DNA of 64,000 bases from Chitinophaga varians (GCF_014529945.1 NZ_JACVFB010000001.1:1860001-1924000); one strand, 5' to 3'; shown: positions 42,431 through 51,951, counted from the stretch's first letter. Numbers and translations are program-made. The notes: generated by a model not told the origin, from the sequence alone.

Positions 42431-42496
42431 AAAAATATTCTTCCGGGAAATTGAACTTTGGGAAATTACGAATTAATAAATTTCCTATATTGAGGT

Positions 42497-43141
42497 ATGA
42501 TGTCTCTGTTCGATAACTACTTTGCATTTGCCACTACCGTCTTCATGGGATTACTGGCTATCGTCAATCCGATTTCCGCTATACCGGTTTTCATGGAACT
42601 GACGTCCTACATGGATAAAAAAGCCAAACGCAATATCGCCACCAAATCGGTGCTGATAGCTTTTTGCATCATCGTTGTTTTCAGTGTGGCCGGCAAACTG
42701 ATCTTCCACGTATTCGGGATTACCCTGGCGGCACTGCGGGTTACCGGCGGTATACTGGTATTTGTGATCGGATATGAGATGGTCAGAAGCAAGGAAGAAA
42801 CAGCACAGGCGCAGAAACTGGGCGACCAGCCTGTTAAGGCCGACCAGGGCATCAGCGTGGCCATCACCCCTCTTGCCATGCCTTTGCTGGCAGGTCCGGG
42901 CGCCATTACCACTTCCATGAGCTATTCCGCTGCCAAAGACCTGACCCATCTTGCCATTGTAATGGGCGTATACGCCATTATATGTTACATCACCTATCTC
43001 CTCTTCATCGCCGGCGAGCGCATTGTCCGCGTTATCGGTACCAACGTCATGATGGTAGTAACGAAAATGATGGGACTGATCCTCGCTGTAATCGGCGTTC
43101 AAATGCTGGCCCTCGGCATTAAAGAACTGTTCAATCTGTAA
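42497..43141 (+). CDS. MarC family integral membrane protein
   Basis: A 214-residue inner-membrane protein with six helices and two MarC repeats (FLAIVNPISAIPVFMELTS-like segment at 20-38, VAITPLAMPLLAGPGAITTS about 115-134, VVTKMMGLILAVIGVQMLAL at the end). MarC proteins resemble LysE/NAAT folds; despite the name, drug resistance is not established. ATG-ATG at the start leaves either codon possible. Same strand as the TRIC gene with a 66-nt gap. Confidence 0.92.
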   Translation: MMSLFDNYFAFATTVFMGLLAIVNPISAIPVFMELTSYMDKKAKRNIATKSVLIAFCIIVVFSVAGKLIFHVFGITLAALRVTGGILVFVIGYEMVRSKEETAQAQKLGDQPVKADQGISVAITPLAMPLLAGPGAITTSMSYSAAKDLTHLAIVMGVYAIICYITYLLFIAGERIVRVIGTNVMMVVTKMMGLILAVIGVQMLALGIKELFNL

Positions 43142-43262
43142 TTTTTATTTCTTGTCAACAATTTCAAAACGTTTCGTGTTATTTAAACAATGACGCAAGC
43201 GAGACAGTTTTATAATTATTCTGTGATTTGACAAACAGCTATTGGCGTTGACCACTTTGAGT

Positions 43263-43441
43263 TCATCCATCATGATCATCCAGGGAATTGTTGGCCCGAC
43301 GTGACAAAATATTAATTATTGCAGAGCAGTCTAATTTAACCACTCCTCCATTATTTCAGTTTTACAACGATCCATGTCGAAAGGCATGTCAGGATATTCA
43401 TGTACCATAAAGTTTTTAGTTGAACAACAGGTAAATATCCG
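43263..43441 (-). pseudogene. Possible remnant of a frameshifted gene
   Basis: The minus strand reads a protein-like stretch MVHEYPDMPFDMDRCKTEIM then EEWLN-stop (43408 to 43331). One reading frame over, it continues without a break as KLDCSAIINILSRRANNSLD then DHDG-stop (to 43263). The two halves meet at TTAAATTA, where a one-base change would join them. The source family is not recognised and a chance origin is possible. Confidence 0.22.
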
Positions 43442-43525
43442 TTATTGATTACTAGGTGGATGTTACCGTTCCCTTTTTTCAATAGGAACAAAAGAAATCA
43501 ATATAGACGGAACAGTTAGCAAAAA

Positions 43526-43549
43526 GCCGTCCCGAATCATCGGGACGGC
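43526..43549 (-). terminator. Terminator of the RND efflux operon
   Basis: A perfect 10-bp GC-rich stem GCCGTCCCGA (43526-43535) and complement (43540-43549), 4-nt loop, followed by TTTTT on the minus strand, 25 nt behind the adaptor stop. Confidence 0.9.
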
Positions 43550-43573
43550 ATGTTTGTTTTTAAACCGGCATTA

Positions 43574-44662
43574 TCAGTGAATGGTAATACCATCCTTGAT
43601 TTCATCGGTAGCATTCACCAGCACCTCATCTCCTGCTTTCAGATTGCCGAATACTTCGGTGGAATCGTTATGATGATTGCCCTCCTGTACATCTATCCAC
43701 TGTGTCCGATGATCTTTCACCACGATCACGTACTTTTTTTCCGTAGACATTACCACCGCAGATGCAGGCACCACAAGGGCCGCCGCGGAACCGTTGACCG
43801 GCATCGTAATTTCCGCATACATGCCCGGCTTCAGCACGCGGGAAGTATTCTCTACATCCACCTCTACCGCTTCGGAGCGAAAACGATCGTTTAAGGTGCC
43901 CGCCTCACGGGAAACCGCCCCCTTAAAAGTTTTCCCCGGCATCGCATTGACACTGAAATTCACCATGGACTGTCCCATCAGCTGGCCGCTATAAATTTCC
44001 GGCACCTGCAATACGAGCCTCAACTTATCTTCCTGCTCCAGCATGAGCATGGGTTTGTCGCCCACTTTAGTATCCGGGCCTACCAATGCGCCGGGGTGGA
44101 TATTTCTTTCTGTGATCACGCCGTCAAAAGGGGCCGTTACCGTGAGATAGTCCCGCATCACACCCCGGGCGCGGAAATTAGCCTGTTCACTGTTCATCAG
44201 GGCGCTGTCGCCCAGCATGCGGGCTTTGGACAGCTCCAGATCATGCGCCGAAATAGTACCGGGCGTTTCATCAGCAGTGGCGATGGTACGTTCGTAGTTA
44301 TCTTTACTGGCTGCATACATGGCGGCCGCCTGTATGTACTTCGACTTGGCCGCATAAAACTGTTGCGTGATCTCCGGCGCTTCCAGCACCAGCAGCACCT
44401 GTCCCTTTTTCACACGGGAACCCCGGTCGACCAGGATGCGGCTGACAAAACCATTCACACGGGGATAGATACTCACTTTCTGAAACGCTTCCAGGGTGCC
44501 TGGTAGCCGGATACTGCCCGACAGCGGTTGTTGTACAACTTTGGCAAACTGGTACTGCCGTTCATGCGCCACCGGTTTATATTCAGGTGCAGCCGCCGAA
44601 TGACAGGCGGCCAGTGCCACCACCAGGCCCAACATCATCCAATTAGCAGTCATATTTTTCAT
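43574..44662 (-). CDS. RND efflux periplasmic adaptor (AcrA/MFP type)
   Basis: A 362-residue lipoprotein adaptor: signal MKNMTANWMMLGLVVALAAC with Cys at 20. Order: lipoyl half (IRLPGTLEAFQKVSIYPRVN then VDRGSRVKKGQVLLVLEAPE), helical hairpin (about 95-165), second lipoyl half (VTAPFDGVITERNIHPGALV near 175), barrel and membrane-proximal domain (AALVVPASAVVMSTEKKYVI). It is the last gene of the tolC-acrB-acrA operon, 22 nt behind the pump gene. Substrate could be drugs or other amphiphiles. Confidence 0.92.
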   Translation of the reverse strand: MKNMTANWMMLGLVVALAACHSAAAPEYKPVAHERQYQFAKVVQQPLSGSIRLPGTLEAFQKVSIYPRVNGFVSRILVDRGSRVKKGQVLLVLEAPEITQQFYAAKSKYIQAAAMYAASKDNYERTIATADETPGTISAHDLELSKARMLGDSALMNSEQANFRARGVMRDYLTVTAPFDGVITERNIHPGALVGPDTKVGDKPMLMLEQEDKLRLVLQVPEIYSGQLMGQSMVNFSVNAMPGKTFKGAVSREAGTLNDRFRSEAVEVDVENTSRVLKPGMYAEITMPVNGSAAALVVPASAVVMSTEKKYVIVVKDHRTQWIDVQEGNHHNDSTEVFGNLKAGDEVLVNATDEIKDGITIH

Positions 44663-44684
44663 ATATATAATTTTTTATTTTGAA

Positions 44685-47600
44685 TTAAAGATCTGTAGGC
44701 ATTAAAGAAGGAGATTCGAGCGTGGCTTTCCGTTGCATCCGGGCATATACCAGCGGCAGGACCAGCAAAGCAGCCAATGTGGAGGCAATCAGGCCTCCTA
44801 TCACTGCGCGGCCAAGTGGGGCAGTCTGATCGCCGGCCTCCCCAAGGCCCGTGGCCATGGGTATCATACCCGCTATCATCGCAAAGCTCGTCATCAGGAT
44901 AGGCCGCAAACGAATACCCGCGCTCACCACAGCGGCCCTGCCGGCATCACGGTAAGACAACCGCAGTTTCTCCGCGTTGGTGACAATCAGAATCGCATTG
45001 GCCACCGATACACCGGTAGACATGATCATCCCCATGTAAGATTGCAGGTTGAGCGTGGCACCCGTCATCAGCAACGCCAGCAAAGCACCGGCAATTACCG
45101 CAGGCACGGTCACCAATACCACCAACGACAACCTGAAGGACTGGTAGTTTGCCGCCAGCAGCAGGAAAATTACTACCACCGCCATAGCCAGCCCACGTTC
45201 CAGACTTTCCAGCGTGTCTACCAGCAAACTTGAGGCGCCTTTCAGTTCCACGACCAGTCCCTTAGGCGGCGTGCCAGCGTCCTTCACGACTTGCTGCACC
45301 GCAGCCGTGGCAGCACCCAGATCTTTACCTGTGATATTGGCACTAACGGTCACGAACCTACGCGGACCGGCGCGGTCATATTCCCCGGGCATCTCTGTTG
45401 TCCGGAAACTGGCCACATCGGCCAATACCGGCCGTGGCTGGCCCGGTACCAGCGGTATCTCTTTTAAATCGTTGATGGCCGTCATGCTGTATTCCGGTAC
45501 CTGTACCTGCACCTGATAGGTATAGGCCACCTTTTCATCCAGCCACTGGTTTTTTTCTGTAAAACGACTGGAAGATGTAGAAGCCGTTACCGAACGCGCC
45601 ACCTGATAAATATTCAGTCCCATCTGCGCCAGCTTGAGACGATCGATCTCAATACTGATCACCGGGAAATGCAGTGGCTGCGCTATCTGCACATCCCGCA
45701 GAAAGGGTATCTGCTTCAGCTGCGACACCAGCCCTTCGGCATAACCGGCAATCTGCTTCATGTCTTTACCGGCCACCCGCAGCTCTATCGGCGTGGAAGC
45801 CCCCTGCGCCATGATCTTCTCGGTGAGGTCTATCGGTTCAAATGACAACCGCATCTCCGGGATCCTGGCCGTAATATTGGCCCGCAGCCGATCTTTCAGT
45901 TGCTCTATATCGACTTTGTAATCTTCCTCGAGGTTTACCTGCAACACTGCTTCGTGGGTACCGCTATTGAAGATGTAAAGATTGCTGGTACCATAGCTGC
46001 TGGGAATCAGGCCCACATAGGCGGAACTGATAGACACGTGCCCGTTGACAGTGCTGTCAATGATGTTCAGCACTTCATGCAAACTACTTTCTGTCCGCTC
46101 CAGCCGTGTGCCGTCCGGCATACGCAGGCGCAACTGAAACTGTCCTGCATTCACGTGCGGCATGAGGTCCTTTCCTATCCACCAATAACAACCACCAGCC
46201 AGCAACAGCGAGCCCACCACATATATGCCCACAATTAGTCCGGAACGTTTCATGCTGTTTTCCAGCACGCGGACAAAGCGTCCCTTGAAGCGTTCGAAGC
46301 CGTCTTTCTTCACTTCCGGCATCGCCTCCTGGTGCTGCAGGTGCTCATTTACTTCCTTTATTTCAGCATTATCCAGCGCCAGTCCGGCATGGCTGTGGCC
46401 ATGACTGAACTTCTCTGCTTTCAGCCACCAGTTGGACACCACGGGCACCAGTGACTGCGCCGCAAAGAACGAGGCGATCATGGCAAAGCCGATGGACAAT
46501 GACAACGGCAGGAACATCGCGCGGGGCACGCCCGTCATAATAAAGGATGGCGCAAAAACGGCGAGGATACACAAGAGAATCAACAACAGCGGGAAAGCGA
46601 TCTCCTCGCAGGCATCGTATATGGCACGCCTCACGGGCTTGCCCATTTCGAGGTGCTGGTGTATGTTTTCGATGGTCACCGTGGCCTGGTCTACCAGAAT
46701 ACCGATAGCCAGTGCCAGTCCGCTGAGCGTCATGAGGTTGATGGTCTGTCCCGCCAGCTGCAGCCCCAGCACCGCACACAGCACGGCGATCGGGATGGTG
46801 ATCACCACCACGAGGCAGCTGCGCAGGTCGCGCAGGAACAGCAGTACCATGAGCCCTGTGAGCAGCGCTCCCAGCAAACCTTCTGTGATCAGGCTTTTCA
46901 CGGCATTGATCACAAATACGGACTGGTCAAATTCGTAAGACACCCTGACATCATCCGGCAGGAGGCTTTGCATCTCCGGTAGTTTGGCTTTTAGTTTTTT
47001 CACCACGTCCCAGGTGGAGGCATCTGCTGTTTTTACCACCGGGATGTATACAGAACGTTTACCATTCACCAGCGCATAGTCTACCGTTACGTCTGCCGCA
47101 TCCGCCACGCGGGCTACATCTTTGATAAACACGGTGGCGTTGCCTTTGGTAACAATCGGTATCTCCCCGAAGTCCGTCACTTCTTTTTCCAGGGAATTGA
47201 TGGTGGTAACGAACATGGTATTGTTGATCCGGATGTTACCGGAGGGCGTCATCACATTGTTTTTGGCGATGGCCTCCACCACCTGATCGGCCGACAGGTT
47301 GAAGCTGCGAAGGCGCTGTGGGTCCACATTCACCACTACCGAGCGGGAGTTGGCCCCAAAGGGCGGTGGCGCCGACAGTCCCGGCACCGAAGCAAACATA
47401 GGCCGGATACGGGTAGCCGCGAGGTCATAAATTTCCTTCAATGATTTATCGGGACTGCTGAAAACCAGTTCCCCTACCGGCAGCGACGACGCGTCGAAAC
47501 GCAGTACCTGTGGCGGCAATGCGCCGGGCGGGAAAAACTTCATGGCCCTGTTTACCTGCAAGGCTACCTGGGCAGAAGCTTCCGCCATGTCCGTACTTTC

Positions 47601-47888
47601 GTAGAACGTGAGTTTTAATAACGTTAACCCCTGTATGTTTTTGGTGGTGATGTTTTTCACCCCGTTCACATACAGGAACTGGTCCTGCAAACGGGTAGCG
47701 AAAAAGCCTTCCATCTGCTTGGGCGACATGCCTCCATAAGGTTCTATCACATAGATAGTGGGCAGGTTCAGTTTGGGAAATATATCGATGGGTATACTGA
47801 ATATAGCCAGAATTGAAAACAGCAACAGGCCGGCGGTGAGCACCACCACCGTGACCGGCTTTTTCAGGGCTGAAGAGACTAAAGACAT
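44685..47888 (-). CDS. RND-family efflux pump (HAE1/AcrB-like)
   Basis: A 1067-residue proton-driven transporter with twelve helices in two halves (first helix VTVVVLTAGLLLFSILAIFS; helix 4 LSGLALAIGILVDQATVTIE). Large periplasmic loops 1 and 2 are present. At the helix-4 proton relay D400 aligns with AcrB Asp407 but the next residue is Gln401, and the position of AcrB Lys940 is Ala963 (STGVSVANAILIVT). Such variant relays occur in pump subclades of Bacteroidota and relatives, as far as I know. A cytoplasmic His-containing loop (KFSHGHSHAGLALD, about 490-505) may hint at metals. Substrate unknown. Confidence 0.92.
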   Translation of the reverse strand: MSLVSSALKKPVTVVVLTAGLLLFSILAIFSIPIDIFPKLNLPTIYVIEPYGGMSPKQMEGFFATRLQDQFLYVNGVKNITTKNIQGLTLLKLTFYESTDMAEASAQVALQVNRAMKFFPPGALPPQVLRFDASSLPVGELVFSSPDKSLKEIYDLAATRIRPMFASVPGLSAPPPFGANSRSVVVNVDPQRLRSFNLSADQVVEAIAKNNVMTPSGNIRINNTMFVTTINSLEKEVTDFGEIPIVTKGNATVFIKDVARVADAADVTVDYALVNGKRSVYIPVVKTADASTWDVVKKLKAKLPEMQSLLPDDVRVSYEFDQSVFVINAVKSLITEGLLGALLTGLMVLLFLRDLRSCLVVVITIPIAVLCAVLGLQLAGQTINLMTLSGLALAIGILVDQATVTIENIHQHLEMGKPVRRAIYDACEEIAFPLLLILLCILAVFAPSFIMTGVPRAMFLPLSLSIGFAMIASFFAAQSLVPVVSNWWLKAEKFSHGHSHAGLALDNAEIKEVNEHLQHQEAMPEVKKDGFERFKGRFVRVLENSMKRSGLIVGIYVVGSLLLAGGCYWWIGKDLMPHVNAGQFQLRLRMPDGTRLERTESSLHEVLNIIDSTVNGHVSISSAYVGLIPSSYGTSNLYIFNSGTHEAVLQVNLEEDYKVDIEQLKDRLRANITARIPEMRLSFEPIDLTEKIMAQGASTPIELRVAGKDMKQIAGYAEGLVSQLKQIPFLRDVQIAQPLHFPVISIEIDRLKLAQMGLNIYQVARSVTASTSSSRFTEKNQWLDEKVAYTYQVQVQVPEYSMTAINDLKEIPLVPGQPRPVLADVASFRTTEMPGEYDRAGPRRFVTVSANITGKDLGAATAAVQQVVKDAGTPPKGLVVELKGASSLLVDTLESLERGLAMAVVVIFLLLAANYQSFRLSLVVLVTVPAVIAGALLALLMTGATLNLQSYMGMIMSTGVSVANAILIVTNAEKLRLSYRDAGRAAVVSAGIRLRPILMTSFAMIAGMIPMATGLGEAGDQTAPLGRAVIGGLIASTLAALLVLPLVYARMQRKATLESPSLMPTDL

Positions 47889-47922
47889 AAGCGTTACTTT
47901 AAAATGAAAACCGGTATCATGC

Positions 47923-49305
47923 TCAGAGGCTGCTGATCAGCTGTCCAAGGTTGTTGTCGGCGTAAGCCGCACGGAACAGCGCTTTCCAGGCTTCGTCGTG
48001 GGCCTGTACCAGGTCTGTCTCCGCGCGGTTCAGCACAAACAAAGCGTTGGTGACTTCGATGATACTGGTAAGACCATGTTTGTACAGCGCCATTTTCTGT
48101 TTGGCGGCAGCCTGTGCGGCCTGTAGTTGCAGCGGCAGTTCTTTCAGTTTAGCCTGTGCCGTTACAATGTCGGCCTGCGCCTGCTGATACAGGCTTTGCA
48201 GGTTAGTACGCGAAGTTTCCAGTTCCTGCGCTGCGGCGACAGATTTCTGCTTCTGCACGGCCATCTTATCACGCGTGTGTTTCAGGTCGGCCACGTTCCA
48301 TGTGATGCCCAGGCCGAGCAGGTAGTTATAACGACTATAACCCAGGCCGCTGAAGAGATTTTTATCATACACATCGTTGAAGCTGCCGCTGGAGCCGCGC
48401 ATCCATCCGGCGGCCATCAGGTTCACTTTCGGCAGTTGTTGTTTACGCACCACCTGTTCCTGCGCCTGCTGGCGCTGATAGAGGGCATGGTAATACTCCA
48501 GCAGCGGATGGCTGTCGGCCGGCTGGAGCGAATCTGGCTGTAACAGTTGCGGCAAGGTGGCGCCACTTCCGAATAACGGCAATACCCTGGCGGTATCCAG
48601 TCCCGTCAGGGAAGCCAGTTCGATGCGTACCTGATTGTACCGGTTGGATACTTCCAGAAGGCTCAGGCGCGCTTTGGATAACTCCGCCGCGGCAATAGCA
48701 CTGTCTACACCGGGTTTCAGGCCGTGCAGCACAATAGCGGTGACCGCGCGGGCCATCTCCGCATTACGCCGGATGTTGTCTGATTGTATTTGCTGAAGTT
48801 CGTTTAGCCGTAACAGTTCGAGATAATCGCGGACTACGGTTACGGTCAACTGGTTGGTCATGTTATTCAGATCTGCTTCATTCACATGCAAATCCTGGCG
48901 GGCGGCGGCTTTCTGCGTGCCGTAGGCGCCAAAGTTATAGATCTCCCACTGCATAGCCGCCATGGCAATATTACCGCTCATGAGCGCCGCATTGTTGTCT
49001 GCCCGGATACCACCGGAGGTGGAAGGGATCATACCCATGGTGAAGTAGGAACCGTAGATGCTGTTATCGGTACCGGCATCTACCTGTTCATGTAGTCTGA
49101 GGGCCGGATACCAGTTGTGTTTTACGTCCGTCACGTTGGCCTCTCCTGCTTTCACAAGTGCCTGTTTCGCTTTCACGGCAGGATAATGGGTCAGGGCCAG
49201 GTCTACAGCCTGCTTAAGGGAAAGGCTGTCTGCGACCGGCCCGGCGAATAAAGAAGTGAATGGCAGCAGACATAGCAATAGCCCATACCTCTTTTTCGCG
49301 GTCAT
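47923..49305 (-). CDS. TolC-family outer-membrane protein, RND operon
   Basis: A 460-residue channel protein, first gene of the RND operon. Start set at MTAKKRYGLLLCLLPFTSLF, four codons in, which makes a normal signal peptide. Two OEP repeats (about 22-215: LKQAVDLALTHYPAVKAKQA; about 240-455: ALYKHGLTSIIEVTNALFVL). It differs clearly from the other TolC at 10044. The operon order channel-pump-adaptor is usual in Bacteroidota. No local regulator gene (TetR or MarR) is linked. Confidence 0.9.
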   Translation of the reverse strand: MTAKKRYGLLLCLLPFTSLFAGPVADSLSLKQAVDLALTHYPAVKAKQALVKAGEANVTDVKHNWYPALRLHEQVDAGTDNSIYGSYFTMGMIPSTSGGIRADNNAALMSGNIAMAAMQWEIYNFGAYGTQKAAARQDLHVNEADLNNMTNQLTVTVVRDYLELLRLNELQQIQSDNIRRNAEMARAVTAIVLHGLKPGVDSAIAAAELSKARLSLLEVSNRYNQVRIELASLTGLDTARVLPLFGSGATLPQLLQPDSLQPADSHPLLEYYHALYQRQQAQEQVVRKQQLPKVNLMAAGWMRGSSGSFNDVYDKNLFSGLGYSRYNYLLGLGITWNVADLKHTRDKMAVQKQKSVAAAQELETSRTNLQSLYQQAQADIVTAQAKLKELPLQLQAAQAAAKQKMALYKHGLTSIIEVTNALFVLNRAETDLVQAHDEAWKALFRAAYADNNLGQLISSL

Positions 49306-49332
49306 ATGTATACGCATAATTCGCTGAAAAGA

Positions 49333-49508
49333 TTAGTAAATCATTAACGATTTCTTGATTTTCGGATTTTGGGATTTGGGGGATGGGAGATGAGAGATTG
49401 GTGATTGCAGGATTGGAGGATTGTTGACTAACGAAGACGATGCTTTCGCACAATCAAAAAATCCCTACACCGCAAAAATCAAAAAATTCCAACATCAAAA
49501 AATCCCTA
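49333..49508. repeat. Word-repeat element of GATTT/AAATC type
   Basis: The left half (49348-49430) repeats words such as GGATTTTGGGATTTGGGGGA and GAGATTGGTGATTGCAGGAT. The right half (49451-49505) repeats the inverse words CAAAAAATCCCT three times, with variants. The two halves are inverted but degenerate, with a 25-nt CTAACGAAGACGATGCTTTC interior. It lies between the tolC start and the 3' end of the small secreted-protein gene. Confidence 0.6.
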
Positions 49509-49856
49509 AATTGCTACAGGCGGGCCTCGCCAGCTGCGGAGGGGAACAGGAACGTTGAGATAGGGATTATAGTGATAGCCTGTACGGGTATCATCTACAT
49601 AAACAAAATACGGGGGAAGAGCAGAACAGTATATGGAACATACCTGGCTGTGACTGTCGTTGATGCCTACCGGCCGACGTTTCAACTTCCTGATGGTCGT
49701 CTTATACCGGGGAGTATGTTTCAGCACATACTGTGTGATACTGAAAGTATGCTGGTTGTTCCGGGAACGTGCATAACTATCGCCCTGCTCCACTTGTGGG
49801 AGCACGCAGACAGTAATGAGTACAAGGAATAGCAGCCTTAGTATTTTCACATCCAA
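49506..49856 (-). CDS. Hypothetical small secreted protein
   Basis: A 116-residue protein with an N-terminal signal peptide (MDVKILRLLFLVLITVCVLP, cleavage near 25) and a mature part rich in Tyr, Arg and Pro (TPRYKTTIRKLKRRPVGIND, YFVYVDDTRTGYHYNPYLNV). No family recognised. A longer frame on the opposite strand (to 49832) runs through the repeat element and lacks a signal, so the minus strand is favoured. The stop coincides with the end of the word-repeat element. Modest confidence that it is expressed. Confidence 0.42.
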   Translation of the reverse strand: MDVKILRLLFLVLITVCVLPQVEQGDSYARSRNNQHTFSITQYVLKHTPRYKTTIRKLKRRPVGINDSHSQVCSIYCSALPPYFVYVDDTRTGYHYNPYLNVPVPLRSWRGPPVAI

Positions 49857-49944
49857 CCAACTTAATGTCCACTAAGATATTGAATGCGACTGGCTTTTAC
49901 CAGACCACTCATCACATTTTAATCATATTTTAATACCCGAAAAA

Positions 49945-50805
49945 TCAGAAAAAGCAGACCAGGCAAAGTTCTTCCATCTTCAACATTGCGTTGGCGAGAC
50001 GGAAGTCCTGCATAGGGAAACAGGCAAATGACTGGTATTCATCCAGTGCCGGTCCGATAGCGACAATCTTCAGATCAAAGGCTTCCAGTTGTTCATTAAA
50101 ATGGTCCAGCAGCGCCTTGGCGAAATCTTCCGCGGCCTGTATCTCTTCATATTCTTCCGGTGTGGGCGCTTCCAGAATCGCACCTGTTCTCACCAGCGGC
50201 GACAGTTCGTTGAGTGCAAACACGCCTTCGTCCGACAAAGTCCTCCATTCGAAATCCGTCAGATTACCGGTTTGTTGCAACGCTACCTGCAGCTCCTCCC
50301 ATATGGCGATTACATTGGCAGGCACGTTGTCCGGCAGATTGTTGATCTGTTCCTCCGCCTCTTCTTCTTCAAAAATATCCAGGTAAAGCTGGGATAGCAG
50401 CTCCCGCGCATTACCCTGCGTTTTTAATTTGTCGAACATCTTCAATTCCCTCAACATGGCATTCCAGCGCAGTGTCAGCTCTTCCACGTCTTCGGCCAGC
50501 AGATCATCGGTTATCATGACGGCCGCGTCTCCCAGCTTGTAGTTGTCAAGCCGGCTCTTTTTCACGATCAGTTCCTCTCCTTCAAACGACAGTTCGTAGG
50601 TAGCGCAATTCTGAAAGCGTGTACCAATCACCACCTTATCAGGAAATATTTCGTGAATAACATCTTCTTCTGTATCGATATGAGAATTACCACCCTGCTG
50701 TCCGAATTCGCTCGTCAGCCAGTTGAAGTCCGCATGTGATATACCTGTTGGCAGCATCATAGAGTAAAATTGATCACCAAATGTAGTGAAATTAGCTGAG
50801 GACAC
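49945..50805 (-). CDS. Hypothetical acidic cytoplasmic protein
   Basis: A 286-residue, strongly acidic protein without signal or membrane helix. N-terminal part has strands (FPDKVVIGTRFQNCATYELS), the middle is helical and Glu-rich (LYLDIFEEEEAEEQINNLPD), and the end reads IVAIGPALDEYQSFACFPMQ then MEELCLVCFF. No domain recognised; the C-terminal Cys pair is notable. It is divergent from the aldo/keto reductase with a 142-nt gap. It looks like a real gene by length and codon use. Confidence 0.65.
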   Translation of the reverse strand: MSSANFTTFGDQFYSMMLPTGISHADFNWLTSEFGQQGGNSHIDTEEDVIHEIFPDKVVIGTRFQNCATYELSFEGEELIVKKSRLDNYKLGDAAVMITDDLLAEDVEELTLRWNAMLRELKMFDKLKTQGNARELLSQLYLDIFEEEEAEEQINNLPDNVPANVIAIWEELQVALQQTGNLTDFEWRTLSDEGVFALNELSPLVRTGAILEAPTPEEYEEIQAAEDFAKALLDHFNEQLEAFDLKIVAIGPALDEYQSFACFPMQDFRLANAMLKMEELCLVCFF

Positions 50806-50947
50806 CGTCAGGCATTGTCCTTCATCCCTTTAAACGGGGTTATGGGGATGGTTGTTTATCAGCAGGGGTACAAAATGAAAAGTCCGACGTTAAAAGTAGT
50901 TAATTTAGCAGGAGGAATTATTACAGGCGCTTCAAAATTTAATTTTT

Positions 50948-51901
50948 ATGGAAAGACGGAAACTTGGAAAATCAGGGCTGGAAGCGGCCCCCTTTGCCTT
51001 TGGCGGGAATGTATTCGGATGGTCTGCGGATGAAGCCACTTCTTTTCAACTGCTGGACACCTTTACCAGCAGCGGATTCAACCTAATAGATACCGCTGAT
51101 GTTTATTCACGGTGGGTGCCCGGCAACAAAGGTGGAGAGTCCGAAACCATTATCGGTAAATGGCTGAAACAAAGTGGCAAACGCAGCGACGTGCTGATCG
51201 CCACCAAAGCGGGCGCCGATATGGGCCAGGGCGTTAATACCACCAAAGCCTATATCATCCAGGCTGCAGAGGACTCCTTACGACGGCTGCAAACCGATTA
51301 CATCGACCTCTATCAGACTCACTACGATGATACCCGTACACCGGTGGAAGAAACGCTGGAGGCTTATGCCGCGTTGATCAAAGCCGGTAAGGTGCGGGCC
51401 ATCGGCGCATCCAATATGAGCGCTGCCCGGCTGGAGGAGAGCCTGAAAACCGGCGGCCGCAACGGACTGCCGCATTACGATACCTTTCAACCGGAATATA
51501 ATCTCTACGACCGCGCCGGCTTTGAAAAAACGTATATGCCTCTCTGTGAGCAATACGGATTGAGCGTTATCAGCTACTACTCACTCGCCAGCGGCTTTCT
51601 GAGTGGCAAATACCGCCATGAAGGTGACATAGAAAAAAGCAAGGCCCGCGGTAAAAAAGCACTCAGCTACCTGGACAGCAGAGGCCTGCGTATCCTTGTT
51701 GCGCTCGACAAAGTAGCCGACCGGTACGACAGTACGCCGGCTGGTGTTTCGCTGGCGTGGCTTCTCACCCGCCCTACCATCGCAGCGCCTATCGCCAGCG
51801 CCACCAGCGTGGCACAGCTACAGGATATTATCAGCGGGATTCAGCTACAGCTGGATGCAGATGCTGTTCATCTGCTGAATGAGGCGTCTGCGTATGAATA
51901 A
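50948..51901 (+). CDS. Aldo/keto reductase
   Basis: A 317-residue NAD(P)H-dependent carbonyl reductase, TIM barrel. Seen: MERRKLGKSGLEAAPFAFGG at the N-terminus, NLIDTADVYSRW with catalytic Asp and Tyr near 49-54, LIATKAGADMG with Lys near 84, YQTHYDDTRTPVEETLEAYA with His near 119, RAIGASNMSAARLEES, and C-terminal PIASATSVAQLQDII for cofactor phosphate binding. The AKR7/YajO-like subgroup is closest; substrate unknown. Ends 50 nt before a strong terminator. Confidence 0.92.
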   Translation: MERRKLGKSGLEAAPFAFGGNVFGWSADEATSFQLLDTFTSSGFNLIDTADVYSRWVPGNKGGESETIIGKWLKQSGKRSDVLIATKAGADMGQGVNTTKAYIIQAAEDSLRRLQTDYIDLYQTHYDDTRTPVEETLEAYAALIKAGKVRAIGASNMSAARLEESLKTGGRNGLPHYDTFQPEYNLYDRAGFEKTYMPLCEQYGLSVISYYSLASGFLSGKYRHEGDIEKSKARGKKALSYLDSRGLRILVALDKVADRYDSTPAGVSLAWLLTRPTIAAPIASATSVAQLQDIISGIQLQLDADAVHLLNEASAYE

Positions 51902-51909
51902 TCCCGCGT

Positions 51910-51929
51910 CCCAGGGCTTCAGCCCCGGG
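51910..51929. repeat. REP-like GC-rich hairpin
   Basis: CCCAGGGCTTCAGCCCCGGG is a self-complementary 20-mer with one A-C mismatch and a TC loop. GGGCTTCAGCCC-type hairpins are widespread intergenic sequences in many phyla. It lies 8 nt behind the aldo/keto reductase stop, in front of the terminator. Confidence 0.45.
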
Positions 51930-51951
51930 CTACGAGGTGATTTGTTGTCTT

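Larger units (their letters stand above)
43142..43573. other. 432-nt intergenic region between marC and the RND operon
   Basis: It contains the RND-operon terminator (43526-43549) and, on the minus strand, short reading frames that may be a decayed gene (43263-43441). The rest is AT-rich with no repeat element or RNA gene that I recognise. Confidence 0.5.

Noticed and set aside
49440..49832. A 130-residue plus-strand frame across the GATTT repeat element
   Set aside because: Its first third is translated repeat and it lacks a signal; the opposite frame has a clear signal peptide.
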